Assembly (NCBI RefSeq): GCF_001613465.1
Contig: NZ_BDCK01000019.1
Location: forward strand, 35,841-99,840
DNA from: Nocardia niwae NBRC 108934 = DSM 45340
GTDB lineage: Bacteria; Actinomycetota; Actinomycetes; Mycobacteriales; Mycobacteriaceae
Direction: 5' to 3'
Length of the DNA stretch: 64,000 nucleotides
The notes below the pieces were generated by a model. The model searched no databases. It was given only the letters and a program-made list of their open reading frames with translations, and was not told the origin of the DNA. Shown piece by piece: positions 24,536 through 33,561 of the stretch. A program made the position numbers and the translations under genes. Positions within the stretch are counted from its first letter, which is position 1. Each line of letters opens with the position of its first letter.

Positions 24536-27247
24536 ATGTCGCTGGTCGGGCGGGAAGCCGAGCTGAAGGACCTGCGCGCGCTCGTCGACGGACCCGAGGG
24601 TCGCAGTGGGATTCTTCTTCGAGGTGCGGCCGGGATCGGAAAATCCGCGCTGGTGAACGAGGCGGTCGCGGCGGCCGCGATCGCGGGGGCGCGAGTCCTG
24701 CGGACCGCGGGCGTGGAGGCCGAACAGCACTACGCCTACGCCGGGCTGCATCGGCTGCTGTACCCGTTGCGGACGGAACTGGACGGGTTGCCGCAACGGC
24801 AGCGCGACGCACTCGCATCCGCGTTCGGCACCTCGGACAGCGTCGAGGAACCCACTGCCTACCTGGTCGGCCTCGCAGCGCTGACGCTGCTCGCCGACAC
24901 GGCGAACCTGCGGCCGCTACTGATCGTCGCGGAGGACGTACATGCACTCGACCTCGCCAGCGCGCAGGTGCTGGCGTTCATCGCCCGCCGAATCGACAGC
25001 GAGCCGATCGCGCTGATCGCCAGCCTGCGCGAAGGGATCGGCACGCCGCTCGCCGACGCGGGACTGAGCCTCATGCAGCTGGAACCGCTGTCCGGCGACG
25101 ACGCCGCCGCGCTGCTGGACCTGGCCGCGCCCGACCTGCCCGCCCCGGTCCGGCACCGGGTGCTGGCCGAGGCCCAGGGCAACCCCCTGGCGCTGACCGA
25201 GCTGCCGACCGCGGTGGGCGCGCTCGATGAGCCTCCCGCGGCGCTGCCACTGACCGAACGGCTCGAACGCGCCTTCGCCGCGCGCAGTACGACGCTGCCC
25301 GCCCCCACTCGCACCGCGCTGCTCGTAGCGGCACTCGCCGACAGCGACTCGATGGCCGAAACACTCTCCGCTACAAGCATTCTGCTGGGAACGCCGGCCG
25401 AACCCGAGATCTTCACACCCGCGGTGGAGGCCCGGCTGCTCGTCCTCGGGCCCGGCACGGTCACCTTCCGGCATCCCCTGATGCGATCGGCCCTGGCCGC
25501 GACGGCGACGGCAGGTGAACGTGCCCGCGCCCACGGGGCGCTCGCCGATGTCCTCACCGATCCCGATCGGCGCGCCTGGCAGCTGGCCGCGGCCACTACG
25601 GGCCCCGACGAACAGGTGGCGCGCGAACTGGAGGCCGTCGCGGAACGGGCGCGCCACCACGGTGACGCGATCGCGACCTGGGAGCGAGCCGCCGACTTCA
25701 GCGAGAGCGCCGGGCGGCGCGCGGACCGGCTGCTGCGGGCGGCGGAACTCGCCGTCGATTCCGGCCGCCGTGAGCTCGCCGAACGGCTCGTCCTGGCCGC
25801 GCGCGCACTTCCCAGCACACCCCGGCGCCGCGCCACGGCGGCCTGGTTGCTCAGTGGATTCGACGACGGGGTGCGCGAGAACCCCTCGCGCATCGCCGAG
25901 TTGGCCGCGCTGGCGGCGTCTGTCGCCGCCGACGGGCACCCCGACGCGGCGATGCGCATCCTGTGGGGTGCGGCGATGCGCTGCTTCTGGTCCGAACCCG
26001 GGCCCGGCACCCGCCGCGCGCTGCTCGCCGTCGCCGACGACCTTCCCATTCCCGACGACGATCCGCGCCTGGTCGCGGTCTCCGCGTATGTCGCCCCTTT
26101 CGAACGTGGCGAACGGGTCCTCGATCACCTGCGCGCCCTGGCCTCCGGTGCCGGCCGCGACCCCGAGGTCGACCGATTCCTGGGCAGCGCGGCTCTGCAA
26201 GTGGGCGCTTTCGACCTCGCCGCGCACTTCTCCGCCGCGGCCGCGCCGGGATTCCGGGTCGAGGGGCAGCTCGGACTGCTGCCGCGCGCGCTCACCGTCC
26301 AGGCGTGGAGTCTGGCCCGGCTCGGCGATCTCGCCGCCGCGGCGCCGGTCGCGGCCGAAGCCGCGGCCTTCGCCCGCGAAACCGGTCAGCCCTTCATGTA
26401 CGGGCTGGCCACCGCCGTGCAAGCCGAAATCGCCGCGTTGCGAGGTGATTACACACGAGCGGCGGTCCTGGTGGGCGAAGCCGAACGGATCGGGCTCGCC
26501 TCCGGCGCGCGACCCGTGCTGGCGACAGTTCAACTCGCCCGCGGGCTCGCGGCTCTGGGCGAGGGGCGCTACGACGACGCGTTCGCCGATCTGCGCCGCA
26601 CGCACGATCCGCGCGACCCGGCGCACTCGCCGACGCTGCGCGCCTATTCCCTGGCCGAACTCGCCGACGCGGCGATCCGTGCCGGGCAGGCCGACGCGCT
26701 GCGGGAGCTGCTGGGCGGCCTGGAGCAGGCCGTGGCTTGCACACCCTCGCCCGCCCTGCACATCGGATGGCGATACGCGCACGCACTCCTGTCGGCGGAC
26801 GCCGCCGAAACACACTTCACCGGTGCGCTCGGCGGCGACCTGACCGCCTGGCCCGCCGAGCGCGGCCGGTTGCACCTGTCCTACGGTGAATGGCTGCGGC
26901 GACAGCGGCGGGTCGTCGAATCTCGCGCCCACCTGCGCACGGCCAGGGAAATCTTCGACGCCCTGGGATTCACCGCCTGGAGCGAACGAGCCCGGTTGGA
27001 GTTGCGCAGTGCCGGTGAATCCAGCCCGAACCACGACCCCGACGCCCGCGATCGGCTCACTCCGCACGAGCTGAGCATTGCCCGGCTGGCGGCACAGGGA
27101 CTGACCAACCGGGAAATCGGGCAGCGACTGTACCTGTCGCATCGGACGGTCAGCACCCACCTGCATCGCATCTTCCCCAAACTCGGCGTCAGCTCGCGCA
27201 CCGATCTGGCGGCGCTGCTACCGGCCGACGAGGACATGACCGTGTGA
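24536..27247 (+). CDS. Large ATPase LuxR-family (LAL) transcriptional regulator
   Basis: The ATG at 24536 follows AAAGGAG. The 903-residue protein begins VGREAELKDLRALV with a Walker A GAAGIGKSAL near residue 31 and a Walker-B-like LLIVAEDVHALD near 130. A long TPR-like helical region follows, and the C-terminal 60 residues are a LuxR HTH: LTPHELSIARLAAQGLTNRE, then YLSHRTVSTHLHRIFPKLGV. LAL proteins usually activate antibiotic or catabolic clusters in response to an unknown ligand. It is divergent from the ABC-F gene. A downstream target on the same strand is not obvious, since gene debris follows. Confidence 0.9.
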   Translation: MSLVGREAELKDLRALVDGPEGRSGILLRGAAGIGKSALVNEAVAAAAIAGARVLRTAGVEAEQHYAYAGLHRLLYPLRTELDGLPQRQRDALASAFGTSDSVEEPTAYLVGLAALTLLADTANLRPLLIVAEDVHALDLASAQVLAFIARRIDSEPIALIASLREGIGTPLADAGLSLMQLEPLSGDDAAALLDLAAPDLPAPVRHRVLAEAQGNPLALTELPTAVGALDEPPAALPLTERLERAFAARSTTLPAPTRTALLVAALADSDSMAETLSATSILLGTPAEPEIFTPAVEARLLVLGPGTVTFRHPLMRSALAATATAGERARAHGALADVLTDPDRRAWQLAAATTGPDEQVARELEAVAERARHHGDAIATWERAADFSESAGRRADRLLRAAELAVDSGRRELAERLVLAARALPSTPRRRATAAWLLSGFDDGVRENPSRIAELAALAASVAADGHPDAAMRILWGAAMRCFWSEPGPGTRRALLAVADDLPIPDDDPRLVAVSAYVAPFERGERVLDHLRALASGAGRDPEVDRFLGSAALQVGAFDLAAHFSAAAAPGFRVEGQLGLLPRALTVQAWSLARLGDLAAAAPVAAEAAAFARETGQPFMYGLATAVQAEIAALRGDYTRAAVLVGEAERIGLASGARPVLATVQLARGLAALGEGRYDDAFADLRRTHDPRDPAHSPTLRAYSLAELADAAIRAGQADALRELLGGLEQAVACTPSPALHIGWRYAHALLSADAAETHFTGALGGDLTAWPAERGRLHLSYGEWLRRQRRVVESRAHLRTAREIFDALGFTAWSERARLELRSAGESSPNHDPDARDRLTPHELSIARLAAQGLTNREIGQRLYLSHRTVSTHLHRIFPKLGVSSRTDLAALLPADEDMTV

Positions 27248-27783
27248 TGCCGCCTCCATTGCTTGCGGACCGGGGTGCGGGTCAGCCGTCCCATCCCGGG
27301 ACGGCGGCGGACCGTCGGCGTCATCGCCGCAATGAGCGGATATCTGGTCACGCGGATCGCCGCCAACCATCAACCGCCCCCCGCCGGAGGCCGAACTGGG
27401 CCGGTGGCACGAATGGGCCTCGCCACAACGTCCCGCAGGAAGCGTCACCTCCGATCGCCCGGGCTGTCGTCGCCGCCGACCATCTGCGACGGCGGCGGAC
27501 CCCGAGGACGGATCAGGGATCGAGCCGAACTCACCGTCGCAGTGGCCGACGGGTGCCATTCGGCGTTGTCCCTGACGCCCGGCGACGGATTACGTCAACG
27601 CAGCGTCGCGTGACGGATTCGCTGGAAGGCCCGTGGCGGCGATGCTCGATGAGCGTCCGGAACCGAGAGCGCGGCACCGGAACCGCACACATCCCGCATC
27701 GCCGAATTCCGAGGAGCACTCCCGTGACTACGGTCCGTTTCCATCTGGCGCAAGTTCTCCAAGGGTCCACTGAAGGTCGCGTG
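27248..27783. other. Non-coding or decayed stretch
   Basis: Several overlapping frames cross this 536-base stretch, but none has a ribosome site, recognisable domain or normal composition. Given the P450 and SRPBCC remnants immediately downstream, it is probably decayed sequence. Confidence 0.4.
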
Positions 27784-27957
27784 ATGACCGCACAACCGGG
27801 AAAAGGCGCACACCAACTCGCCGATGCATACACGGATCGGCGGGTGGGCGCCGCCACAGCGGCGGCAGTCTGGGCGGGACCGGTGTCGCTGTGGTTGTGG
27901 GCCGAGGCCGCGGTGCTGCACGGCGCCGGACCGGCGATAGGGGAATTCACCGGCTGA
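27784..27957 (+). CDS. Possible 57-residue small protein
   Basis: ATG 27784 opens a frame encoding a polar N-terminus followed by one hydrophobic stretch (AATAAAVWAGPVSLWLWAEAA). It could be a small membrane protein or a gene remnant. No family is recognised and no convincing ribosome site is seen. Confidence 0.25.
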   Translation: MTAQPGKGAHQLADAYTDRRVGAATAAAVWAGPVSLWLWAEAAVLHGAGPAIGEFTG

Positions 27958-27974
27958 CGTTCGCCGCTTCGTAT

Positions 27975-28107
27975 CAGGCGAACGGTTCGCCGATGCAGTT
28001 CCGGTTGCCGAGGCCGAACGGCTGATAGATCCCGGACCGCGTCACGGTCTTGCGGTAGTCCGGCGTCCACCGGTCCGGGTCGAACCGCGCCGGATCGGGT
28101 GGTGTCC
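27975..28107 (-). pseudogene. Cytochrome P450 heme-binding-region remnant
   Basis: Read leftward, an open stretch of about 43 codons bounded by an upstream in-frame TGA (28108-28110) and a terminal TGA (27975-27977) encodes PPDPARFDPDRW and then YQPFGLGNRNCIGEPFA. This is the P450 sequence leading to the heme-cysteine signature FxxGxRxCxG. The rest of the enzyme, about 350 residues upstream and 50 downstream, is missing. It is a fossil of a deleted P450 gene. Confidence 0.8.
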
Positions 28108-28158
28108 GTCACTTCGCGTTGTCGCGGCCCTGATCGCGCCGGATCGGCGCGGTCGATC

Positions 28159-28188
28159 ACTATTCTCCGGACCGGAGGGGAGAATAGT
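28159..28188. promoter_or_regulatory. 10-bp perfect inverted repeat with nested palindrome
   Basis: ACTATTCTCC (28159-28168) faces GGAGAATAGT (28179-28188). Nested inside, CTCCGG (28165-28170) faces CCGGAG (28172-28177). It ends 10 bases before the start of the small gene at 28198 and could be an operator or a hairpin affecting its expression. Confidence 0.55.
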
Positions 28189-28197
28189 CTGTCCGGT

Positions 28198-28371
28198 ATG
28201 GAAGTGCGTGTCGGTGACAGAGTGCGGCTGGTTCCCGGCGGTCGGCAGGCTTTCCGGGTGCTCGAGATCGTCGGCGCGTTCGCGCTCGTCGTCACCGAGC
28301 CCGACCTGAACGGTGGTCGGCAATTCGGAGTGCTGACCGCGAGCCTGATCCCGAACGACGAGCAGGCGTGA
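28198..28371 (+). CDS. Small KOW-like beta protein of unknown function
   Basis: This 57-residue frame (MEVRVGDRVRLVPGG, then FRVLEIVGAFALVVTE) has the alternating pattern of a small SH3/KOW-like beta barrel. No ribosome site is seen at normal spacing, so expression may be leaderless or the frame may be a fragment. The strong inverted repeat just upstream argues for some regulation. Function unknown. Confidence 0.45.
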   Translation: MEVRVGDRVRLVPGGRQAFRVLEIVGAFALVVTEPDLNGGRQFGVLTASLIPNDEQA

Positions 28372-28718
28372 ACGCTGGTGGGCCCGTCCCTGTCTCGTGC
28401 ACGTCCGTGTCCGCGGGTGAGGGGAGTGGTGAGGGGAGTTCGGTGCGGCCGACGGCCTTGCCGATACGTCGCGTGCCGCACGCGCGGTTTCGATGCGACC
28501 GCAGCATCCCGCCCTCGAGGCCTGAAAAAGGGTCGGTCGTCTTCCGCGAGACGGCGGACGGTACTCACGTGGTCTGGACCACCACGGCACAGCTCCGGTT
28601 GCCGCTGATCGGCGCCGCCGTCACCCGATGGGTGGTGCGGCCGGTGTGCACCTACGCGTTCGGCCGAGTCCTCGACGCCGCGTCTCGCGACCTCGCGGCG
28701 AGGTCGGCGAGCACCTGA
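28368..28718 (+). pseudogene. Probable SRPBCC-family remnant
   Basis: The C-terminal half of this 116-residue frame (VVFRETADGTHVVWTTTAQL, then LIGAAVTRWVVRPVCTYAFG) resembles the last strands and helix of an SRPBCC (polyketide cyclase/START-like) protein. The N-terminal half is low-complexity and does not fit the fold, so the gene appears truncated at its 5' end. It overlaps the preceding small frame by four bases. A real divergent protein cannot be excluded. Confidence 0.4.
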
Positions 28719-28764
28719 ACCCTCGCTGCAGCGCGGTACAGGTCTACGGGCCGAATTACTCCGC

Positions 28765-29982
28765 TCATTCGGCGTCGAGAACCTTCCGGGCCCGCTCGTA
28801 GTTCTCGTTGCGCTCCGCACTGCCGTTCGAACCGCCGTTGATCGTTCTGGTGATAGCGTCGAAGTCCGATTCGTCGGCCTGCTCGTTCAGATTCTCGGTG
28901 TCCCAGAACCAGCCCGCCGTGGCGAAGGCGTACTTCGGATCGGCGGCCAGTCCGGGATTGCCGACGAGGTCGACACCGAGGTCCTCGCCCGCCTCCCGGT
29001 AGTTGTTGCGGCCGGTCAGCTGCATGCCACCGCGGCCGTGAAAGCGGGCGCCGTCGCCGGGGTGTTTGTTGCCGATACTCGGACCGACACTGGATCCGGG
29101 CCCGTAGTTGCGGTTGAAGTACGCCGCGTCACCGTATTCGGTGAGCGTTTTCAGGTCGTCGGTTTCCACCCCGAGCTGGGCGAGGAACGCGGCTTCGCGT
29201 TTCGGGGTGTCGATCCCGTAGTCACGCATCGCCTGATTGAGGTAGGGCAGATATTTGCGCAATGTCGCGGGAGATGTACCGGGGAATATGCGCTTCAGTT
29301 GTTCCAGGGTCAGCGGGCCCATCGTCCCCGCCCGGTCGGTATTGTGCCCGGCCACCGCGGCGAACTTCGTCTCCACCCGCACGAGCGTGGCGACGACTTC
29401 GGTCAGCAGCGACTTTTCCTCGGCCGGCGTCAACTTCTCCGATCGCGCCGAGACGAGCACCGCGGCAGCTTGCAGGACCGGTGCGAGACGTGCCGCTTCA
29501 TCACCGATCGTTCGGACCAACTCCATGTTGTCTTCGGCGGCATCGCCCACGGTGCCGGAGACGTTCTTTTCCTGAGCTTTCAGGTCGGTGGCCAGGCGCG
29601 CCAGCTTTCCGGACTTCTCGTTGTAATGCGTGGTCACGACGGCTTCGTTCGCCACGTCGTACAGGTCGGCCTCGTCGAGTAGAGCGATCAGGTCCGGAAG
29701 ATCCCTGGTGTGTCCGGTGCCGAGCTGATCGACCATGAGATCCATTGCGGCTCGGGCGAACTCGATGACTCCACGCATCGTGGCGGAGGCTTGCGGCGGG
29801 GCCTTCAAGCCCGCGATCTGTTTGCGGACATCGGTGATCGCGGCGGAAGCCGTCGTGGTCGAATCCGGAACCGACGCCTGCCCCGGCACCTTCGCCGGTA
29901 ACGCAAGCAGGCCGTATCGCGCCCGCCCCCAAGGATCCGCCTCCAACGGGTCGAACTGGGAGCCCATGTCCGCGATTCTCAC
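28765..29982 (-). CDS. GH19 chitinase/lysozyme-like protein with helical N-terminal domain
   Basis: I use GTG 29982, with ATG 29967 as alternative; the frame extends to 30069 without a better site. The C-terminal 190 residues are a glycoside hydrolase 19 domain: FLAQLGVETDDLKTLTEYG carries the catalytic glutamate, followed by YFNRNYGPG, GDGARFHGRGGMQLTGRNNY and TAGWFWDT. The first 200 residues are Ala-rich helices of unknown family (PPQASATMRGVIEFARAAMD). There is no signal peptide, so it may act as a phage-type endolysin, depend on a non-Sec exporter, or target other cells' walls. Confidence 0.78.
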   Translation of the reverse strand: MRIADMGSQFDPLEADPWGRARYGLLALPAKVPGQASVPDSTTTASAAITDVRKQIAGLKAPPQASATMRGVIEFARAAMDLMVDQLGTGHTRDLPDLIALLDEADLYDVANEAVVTTHYNEKSGKLARLATDLKAQEKNVSGTVGDAAEDNMELVRTIGDEAARLAPVLQAAAVLVSARSEKLTPAEEKSLLTEVVATLVRVETKFAAVAGHNTDRAGTMGPLTLEQLKRIFPGTSPATLRKYLPYLNQAMRDYGIDTPKREAAFLAQLGVETDDLKTLTEYGDAAYFNRNYGPGSSVGPSIGNKHPGDGARFHGRGGMQLTGRNNYREAGEDLGVDLVGNPGLAADPKYAFATAGWFWDTENLNEQADESDFDAITRTINGGSNGSAERNENYERARKVLDAE

Positions 29983-30074
29983 ATGACCGGCCCCCACGCC
30001 CGCTGTAGTTCTCCCCAGTCGTGACAGGGTGACCGGCCGGCGCAACCCTGCGTCGGCGGACGGCGTCACCGGAA

Positions 30075-30731
30075 CTATGAATCAGCGAGTAGGTCCAGCT
30101 GGGGCTGTGGGGGCAGGGAGTGGGCGACAAGCTTCTGCGCCGAACGCTTGTTCATGCCGAACATGCGCAGTACATGGAAGGTCATTTCGTCGGTCAGCGC
30201 GTCCGCATCGGCCTCGGGTCGGGCGTCCAGTAATTGCAGCAGGCCCAGCAGTGCGCCGCCTGCGGCCATGACGGCCATGTCCGGGTCCATCGGCTCGAAC
30301 CGGCCCGCCTCCTGCGCGGCGATGATGTCGCGGCGAGCGCGCGGGGCGAGGCCCTCATCGCGGAGCAGCACCGGCATTCCGGAATGCAGCAGTACCCGGA
30401 CTATTTCCGGCGCCTGCCGCTGGAGACGGCCCGTCATCCGGAAACTCACGGTGAACACCTCGGCCGGATCGTCGTAGAGCTTGACGATCTCGTCGCGCAT
30501 TTCGCTGTAGACCTGCAACACGGAGCGGACGGCTTCGTCGAACAGCTCTTCCTTGGAGGTGAAGTGGTTGTAGAACGAGCCGAACCCCACGTCGGCGGCA
30601 TCGGTGATCTCCTGGATGCTCACCGCCGAACGTCCTTCCGACAGGAACTTCCGTGCTGCGCCGAGCAATGCCTTGCGGGTGCGTTCCCGGCGGCGGTCGA
30701 TGCGGTTGCGCACCACGGGGTCGGTGGACAT
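30075..30731 (-). CDS. TetR family transcriptional regulator
   Basis: ATG 30731 gives a 218-residue protein; the longer frame to 31226 is spurious. The HTH reads RTRKALLGAARKFLSEGRSA, then ITDAADVGFGSFYNHFTSKEE. The C-terminal domain (FRMTGRLQRQAPEIVRVLL) is of a common actinobacterial TetR type. A 26-bp imperfect palindrome (30767-30792) lies 36 bases upstream of the start and is its likely operator. No obvious target gene is divergent within 200 bases, so it may regulate itself and distant genes. Confidence 0.87.
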   Translation of the reverse strand: MSTDPVVRNRIDRRRERTRKALLGAARKFLSEGRSAVSIQEITDAADVGFGSFYNHFTSKEELFDEAVRSVLQVYSEMRDEIVKLYDDPAEVFTVSFRMTGRLQRQAPEIVRVLLHSGMPVLLRDEGLAPRARRDIIAAQEAGRFEPMDPDMAVMAAGGALLGLLQLLDARPEADADALTDEMTFHVLRMFGMNKRSAQKLVAHSLPPQPQLDLLADS

Positions 30732-30766
30732 CGATACCCTCTTCCATTCGCAAATGTCACGGTAAT

Positions 30767-30792
30767 CGTATCTGAGGACTCCATCAGACACG
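30767..30792. promoter_or_regulatory. Imperfect palindrome, probable TetR operator
   Basis: CGTATCTGA (30767-30775) faces TCAGACACG (30784-30792) with one mismatch and an 8-base spacer. It lies immediately upstream of the TetR gene at 30075-30731. Confidence 0.6.
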
Positions 30793-30916
30793 ATTGCTCT
30801 CGTGAGGGTCTCGCTGTTTCGCCTATCGGGCCGCCCATGCTCTCCGCGCAGTAGGTCCTCGCCACGTCCGGCGGCCCGGCCACCGGACGTGATGGCTGCT
30901 GCAGACTCGTGCTTCG

Positions 30917-31519
30917 TCATTCTCGTGGCCGGTTGACGGCGAGCCCGCTCAGGAGTGCTCGTGCCAGGGCGGCAGCCTCGGCGCGGCCTTTCTCGGTGTT
31001 GCCGGATTCGGCGATGATCAGTGACATCTCGGTCAGGGCGCCGTAGAAAGCGCTGGCGAGCAGTTCCGGTGGATGAGGCTGGATCAGACCGGCGTCGAGC
31101 AGGTTGCGGGCGCCCTCGAGTACCAGGCTGCTGAGATGGCGCTGGTCCACTTCTCGCCAGCGGCGCCAGCCCAGCGCGATCGGGCCCTGGAGCAGCACGA
31201 TGTGGTGATAGTCGGGCTCCGCGCATATGTCGAGGAAAGCCCCGAGGCTGCGGTCGACGCGTTCGAAGGGGTCCGTCGTGGAATCGATGGCAGCCCTGAT
31301 GCGTTGCGCCGCACGGTCTTCCAACTCGTCGACGACGGCTTCGAACAGTCCTTTCTTGCCGTCGAAATGGTGGTACAGCGCGCCTCGGGTCAACCCGGCG
31401 GCGCGCACCAGCTCCTCGGCGGAAAGGTCGGCGTATTCCCGCTCGGCGAACAACCGGGCCGCGGTGTCGAGCAGCGTCCGGCGGGTGTTCTCGATGTGCT
31501 TGTCACGCAGCGACTCCAT
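30917..31519 (-). CDS. TetR family transcriptional regulator of the amine oxidase gene
   Basis: This 200-residue protein has a TetR HTH: NTRRTLLDTAARLFAEREYA, then LVRAAGLTRGALYHHFDGKKG. The ligand domain is of the AcrR C-terminal type. It is divergent from a flavin amine oxidase, with only 58 bases between the starts and a clean palindrome (31534-31550) in that gap. It therefore most likely represses both genes and responds to an amine or its oxidation product (inference). Confidence 0.88.
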   Translation of the reverse strand: MESLRDKHIENTRRTLLDTAARLFAEREYADLSAEELVRAAGLTRGALYHHFDGKKGLFEAVVDELEDRAAQRIRAAIDSTTDPFERVDRSLGAFLDICAEPDYHHIVLLQGPIALGWRRWREVDQRHLSSLVLEGARNLLDAGLIQPHPPELLASAFYGALTEMSLIIAESGNTEKGRAEAAALARALLSGLAVNRPRE

Positions 31520-31533
31520 ACCGTACGTTTATC

Positions 31534-31550
31534 ACATACACAGTGTATGT
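31534..31550. promoter_or_regulatory. ACATACA-cag-TGTATGT operator
   Basis: Perfect 7-bp arms ACATACA (31534-31540) and TGTATGT (31544-31550) are separated by three bases, midway between the divergent TetR and amine oxidase genes. The form is typical of TetR sites. Confidence 0.8.
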
Positions 31551-31577
31551 CAGATTCACGACGTATGATCCTGGAGG

Positions 31578-32963
31578 ATGCAGATGGACAGATCCGTGGA
31601 TGCCGTCATCGTCGGCGCGGGCACAGCCGGCCTTGTTGCCGCCCGCGACCTGGTGCGCACCGGGCATGAGGTCCTGGTACTCGAAGCGCGTGACCGGGTG
31701 GGCGGGCGTCTGCTCAATGCCGAGTTGCCCGGTGGTGAGGCCATCGAGGTCGGCGGGCAGTGGGTCGGTCCGACACAGCATGAAGCGATGGCGTTGATCG
31801 ACGAGCTGGGTTTGAAGACTCATCCGACACACACCGCCGGCCGCCACATCGCCGAACTCGGCGGGTCTCGTTCGGAGTACACCGGCCGAATTCCCAGGAT
31901 GAACCCGCTGGCCTTGGCCGACATCGCCCAGGCGCAGCTGCGGCTGGACCGCATCGGACGTCGGGTGTCCCGGACCGAGCCGTGGCGAGCGGATCGAGCC
32001 GAAGCGCTGGACGCGCAAACATTCGACACCTGGCTGCGCCGCGCCACCCACACCCGGCAAGGGCGGGCGTTCTTCCGGGTGGTCACCGAGGCGGTGTTCT
32101 CCACCGGACCCGAGGACATGTCCGCGCTGTGGGCGAGCTTCTACCTCGGTGCGGGTGGCGGCCTGGATTCCATGATCGGTGTGAGGGGCGGAGCCCAGCA
32201 GGATCGGGTGGTCGGTGGCACCCAGGCGATCGCGCACGCTCTGGCCGGACAGCTCGGCGATCGGGTGGTTCTCAACAGTCCCGTAACGGAGGTCGACTGG
32301 GACGATGCCGGTGTCCGCATCCGGAGCGGCGGGACCGTCGTGCGGGCGCGTCGTGCGGTGATCGCGGTACCGCCGCCACTGGCCGCGCGCATCCGCTTCA
32401 TCCCCGGCCTGCCGGGCGACCGCGACCAGCTCGTCCAGCGGATGCCGATGGGCCGGGTCATCAAGATCAACGTGGTCTACGACGAACCGTTCTGGCGAGC
32501 AGGCGGGTGGAGTGGTCAGGCCAACAGCGACCGACGGCCGCTGGGGACGGTGTTCGACAACACCCCGCCCGCCGGATCACCCGGTGTACTCGTAGGTTTC
32601 CTCGAGGGTCGTCACGCCGATGCCGGCGCACGACTGGATATCGCCGATCGCCGTGCTCGGGTGATCGACGACCTCGTGGGATACTTCGGTCCGCGCGCGC
32701 GTACACCGATCGACTACATCGAGAAGGACTGGGCCGAAGAGGAATACAGCCGCGGCTGTTACGGCGCGTTCACCACGCCGGGCACCCTCACCCGATTCGG
32801 GCACGCCCTGCGCCCCGCGATCGGCCCGCTGCACTGGGCGGGCACCGAAACCGCCACCCGCTGGGCAGGCTACATCGACGGCGCCGCCGAATCCGGTCAC
32901 CGCGTCGCCCAGGAGATCGGCCTCGCCCTGGCCCCCACCGCCTCAACCGCCGATCCCGCATGA
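31578..32963 (+). CDS. Flavin monoamine oxidase family protein
   Basis: This 461-residue protein has an N-terminal FAD Rossmann motif (VIVGAGTAGLVAARDL, residues 9-24), then VLEARDRVGGR and GGQWVGPTQ, both typical of monoamine/polyamine oxidases. The C-terminal motif LHWAGTETATRWAGYIDGA (near residue 420) is the second FAD-contacting segment. It should oxidise a primary amine to an aldehyde, releasing ammonia and peroxide; putrescine or an aromatic amine is likely but not decidable here. There is no export signal. It is probably repressed by the divergent TetR protein. Confidence 0.9.
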   Translation: MQMDRSVDAVIVGAGTAGLVAARDLVRTGHEVLVLEARDRVGGRLLNAELPGGEAIEVGGQWVGPTQHEAMALIDELGLKTHPTHTAGRHIAELGGSRSEYTGRIPRMNPLALADIAQAQLRLDRIGRRVSRTEPWRADRAEALDAQTFDTWLRRATHTRQGRAFFRVVTEAVFSTGPEDMSALWASFYLGAGGGLDSMIGVRGGAQQDRVVGGTQAIAHALAGQLGDRVVLNSPVTEVDWDDAGVRIRSGGTVVRARRAVIAVPPPLAARIRFIPGLPGDRDQLVQRMPMGRVIKINVVYDEPFWRAGGWSGQANSDRRPLGTVFDNTPPAGSPGVLVGFLEGRHADAGARLDIADRRARVIDDLVGYFGPRARTPIDYIEKDWAEEEYSRGCYGAFTTPGTLTRFGHALRPAIGPLHWAGTETATRWAGYIDGAAESGHRVAQEIGLALAPTASTADPA

Positions 32964-33050
32964 CCGGCCGCGATGCGATCGCGCCATACCGCGAATCGTC
33001 GGCCTCGTCGTCGGTGGCCGCTGACAACATTCATCCAGGGGCAAACGACG

Positions 33051-33359
33051 ATGAGCGACACTGAGATCGTGCTGGAGGCAACCGGTTCAAGATATGGGTC
33101 ACCGTTCGATGAAGCGGCCTTTTTCGAATGGCTCGACAAGATTCCCGCCGTGCGGGCATACGAAGGTGAGCTGCGAACGCTCTACATAAAAGTCGACGCC
33201 ACGGCCGATGACGAATCCGTATACGAACTCGTAACCCTGTTCCATCGATACCACGTCGACATGTCGCAGTTGCGGGTGTTCGACACGGAGCGAATCGGGG
33301 AATGGTTTCGGAATACCGAAAGTTACTGGTACGCAGCGGTCTTCGGTACGCCGAGCTAG
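33051..33359 (+). CDS. Small acidic protein of unknown function
   Basis: ATG 33051 encodes 102 residues. The body reads as alternating helix and strand (FFEWLDKIPAVRAYEG, then LYIKVDATADDESVYELVTL and MSQLRVFDTERIGEWF). The gene is less GC-rich than its neighbours, which suggests acquisition. Size, acidity and composition resemble immunity-type proteins, but I do not recognise a family and no toxin gene is adjacent. Confidence 0.55.
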   Translation: MSDTEIVLEATGSRYGSPFDEAAFFEWLDKIPAVRAYEGELRTLYIKVDATADDESVYELVTLFHRYHVDMSQLRVFDTERIGEWFRNTESYWYAAVFGTPS

Positions 33360-33561
33360 GTCAGGTGCTCGCGCACCGGGCCTGTTTCGAGGTCGACCGA
33401 TGAACTCGACGACTCCGCAAACGTGACCATAGTCGTCGGACGACGGAGGACGCCCCGATGTTCCAGTTGCGGGCGCGGCGTCGACAACGGCCTCCATCTC
33501 TTCGAGGGGAAGGTCGCCACGGTCTGCTCAGATCTGGCGACCTCCGTCCTCGGGACCCGAG

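Noticed and set aside
24536..27247. Regulation of the ABC-F gene by the adjacent LuxR protein through 24291-24308
   Set aside because: The repeat has a 4-base rather than 2-base centre and overlaps a possible leader peptide; evidence is too weak to claim a LuxR site.
27244..27957. 237-codon frame spanning the region after the LuxR gene
   Set aside because: Arg-rich, no domain, and it overlaps the LuxR stop; only its last 57 codons are listed, at low confidence.
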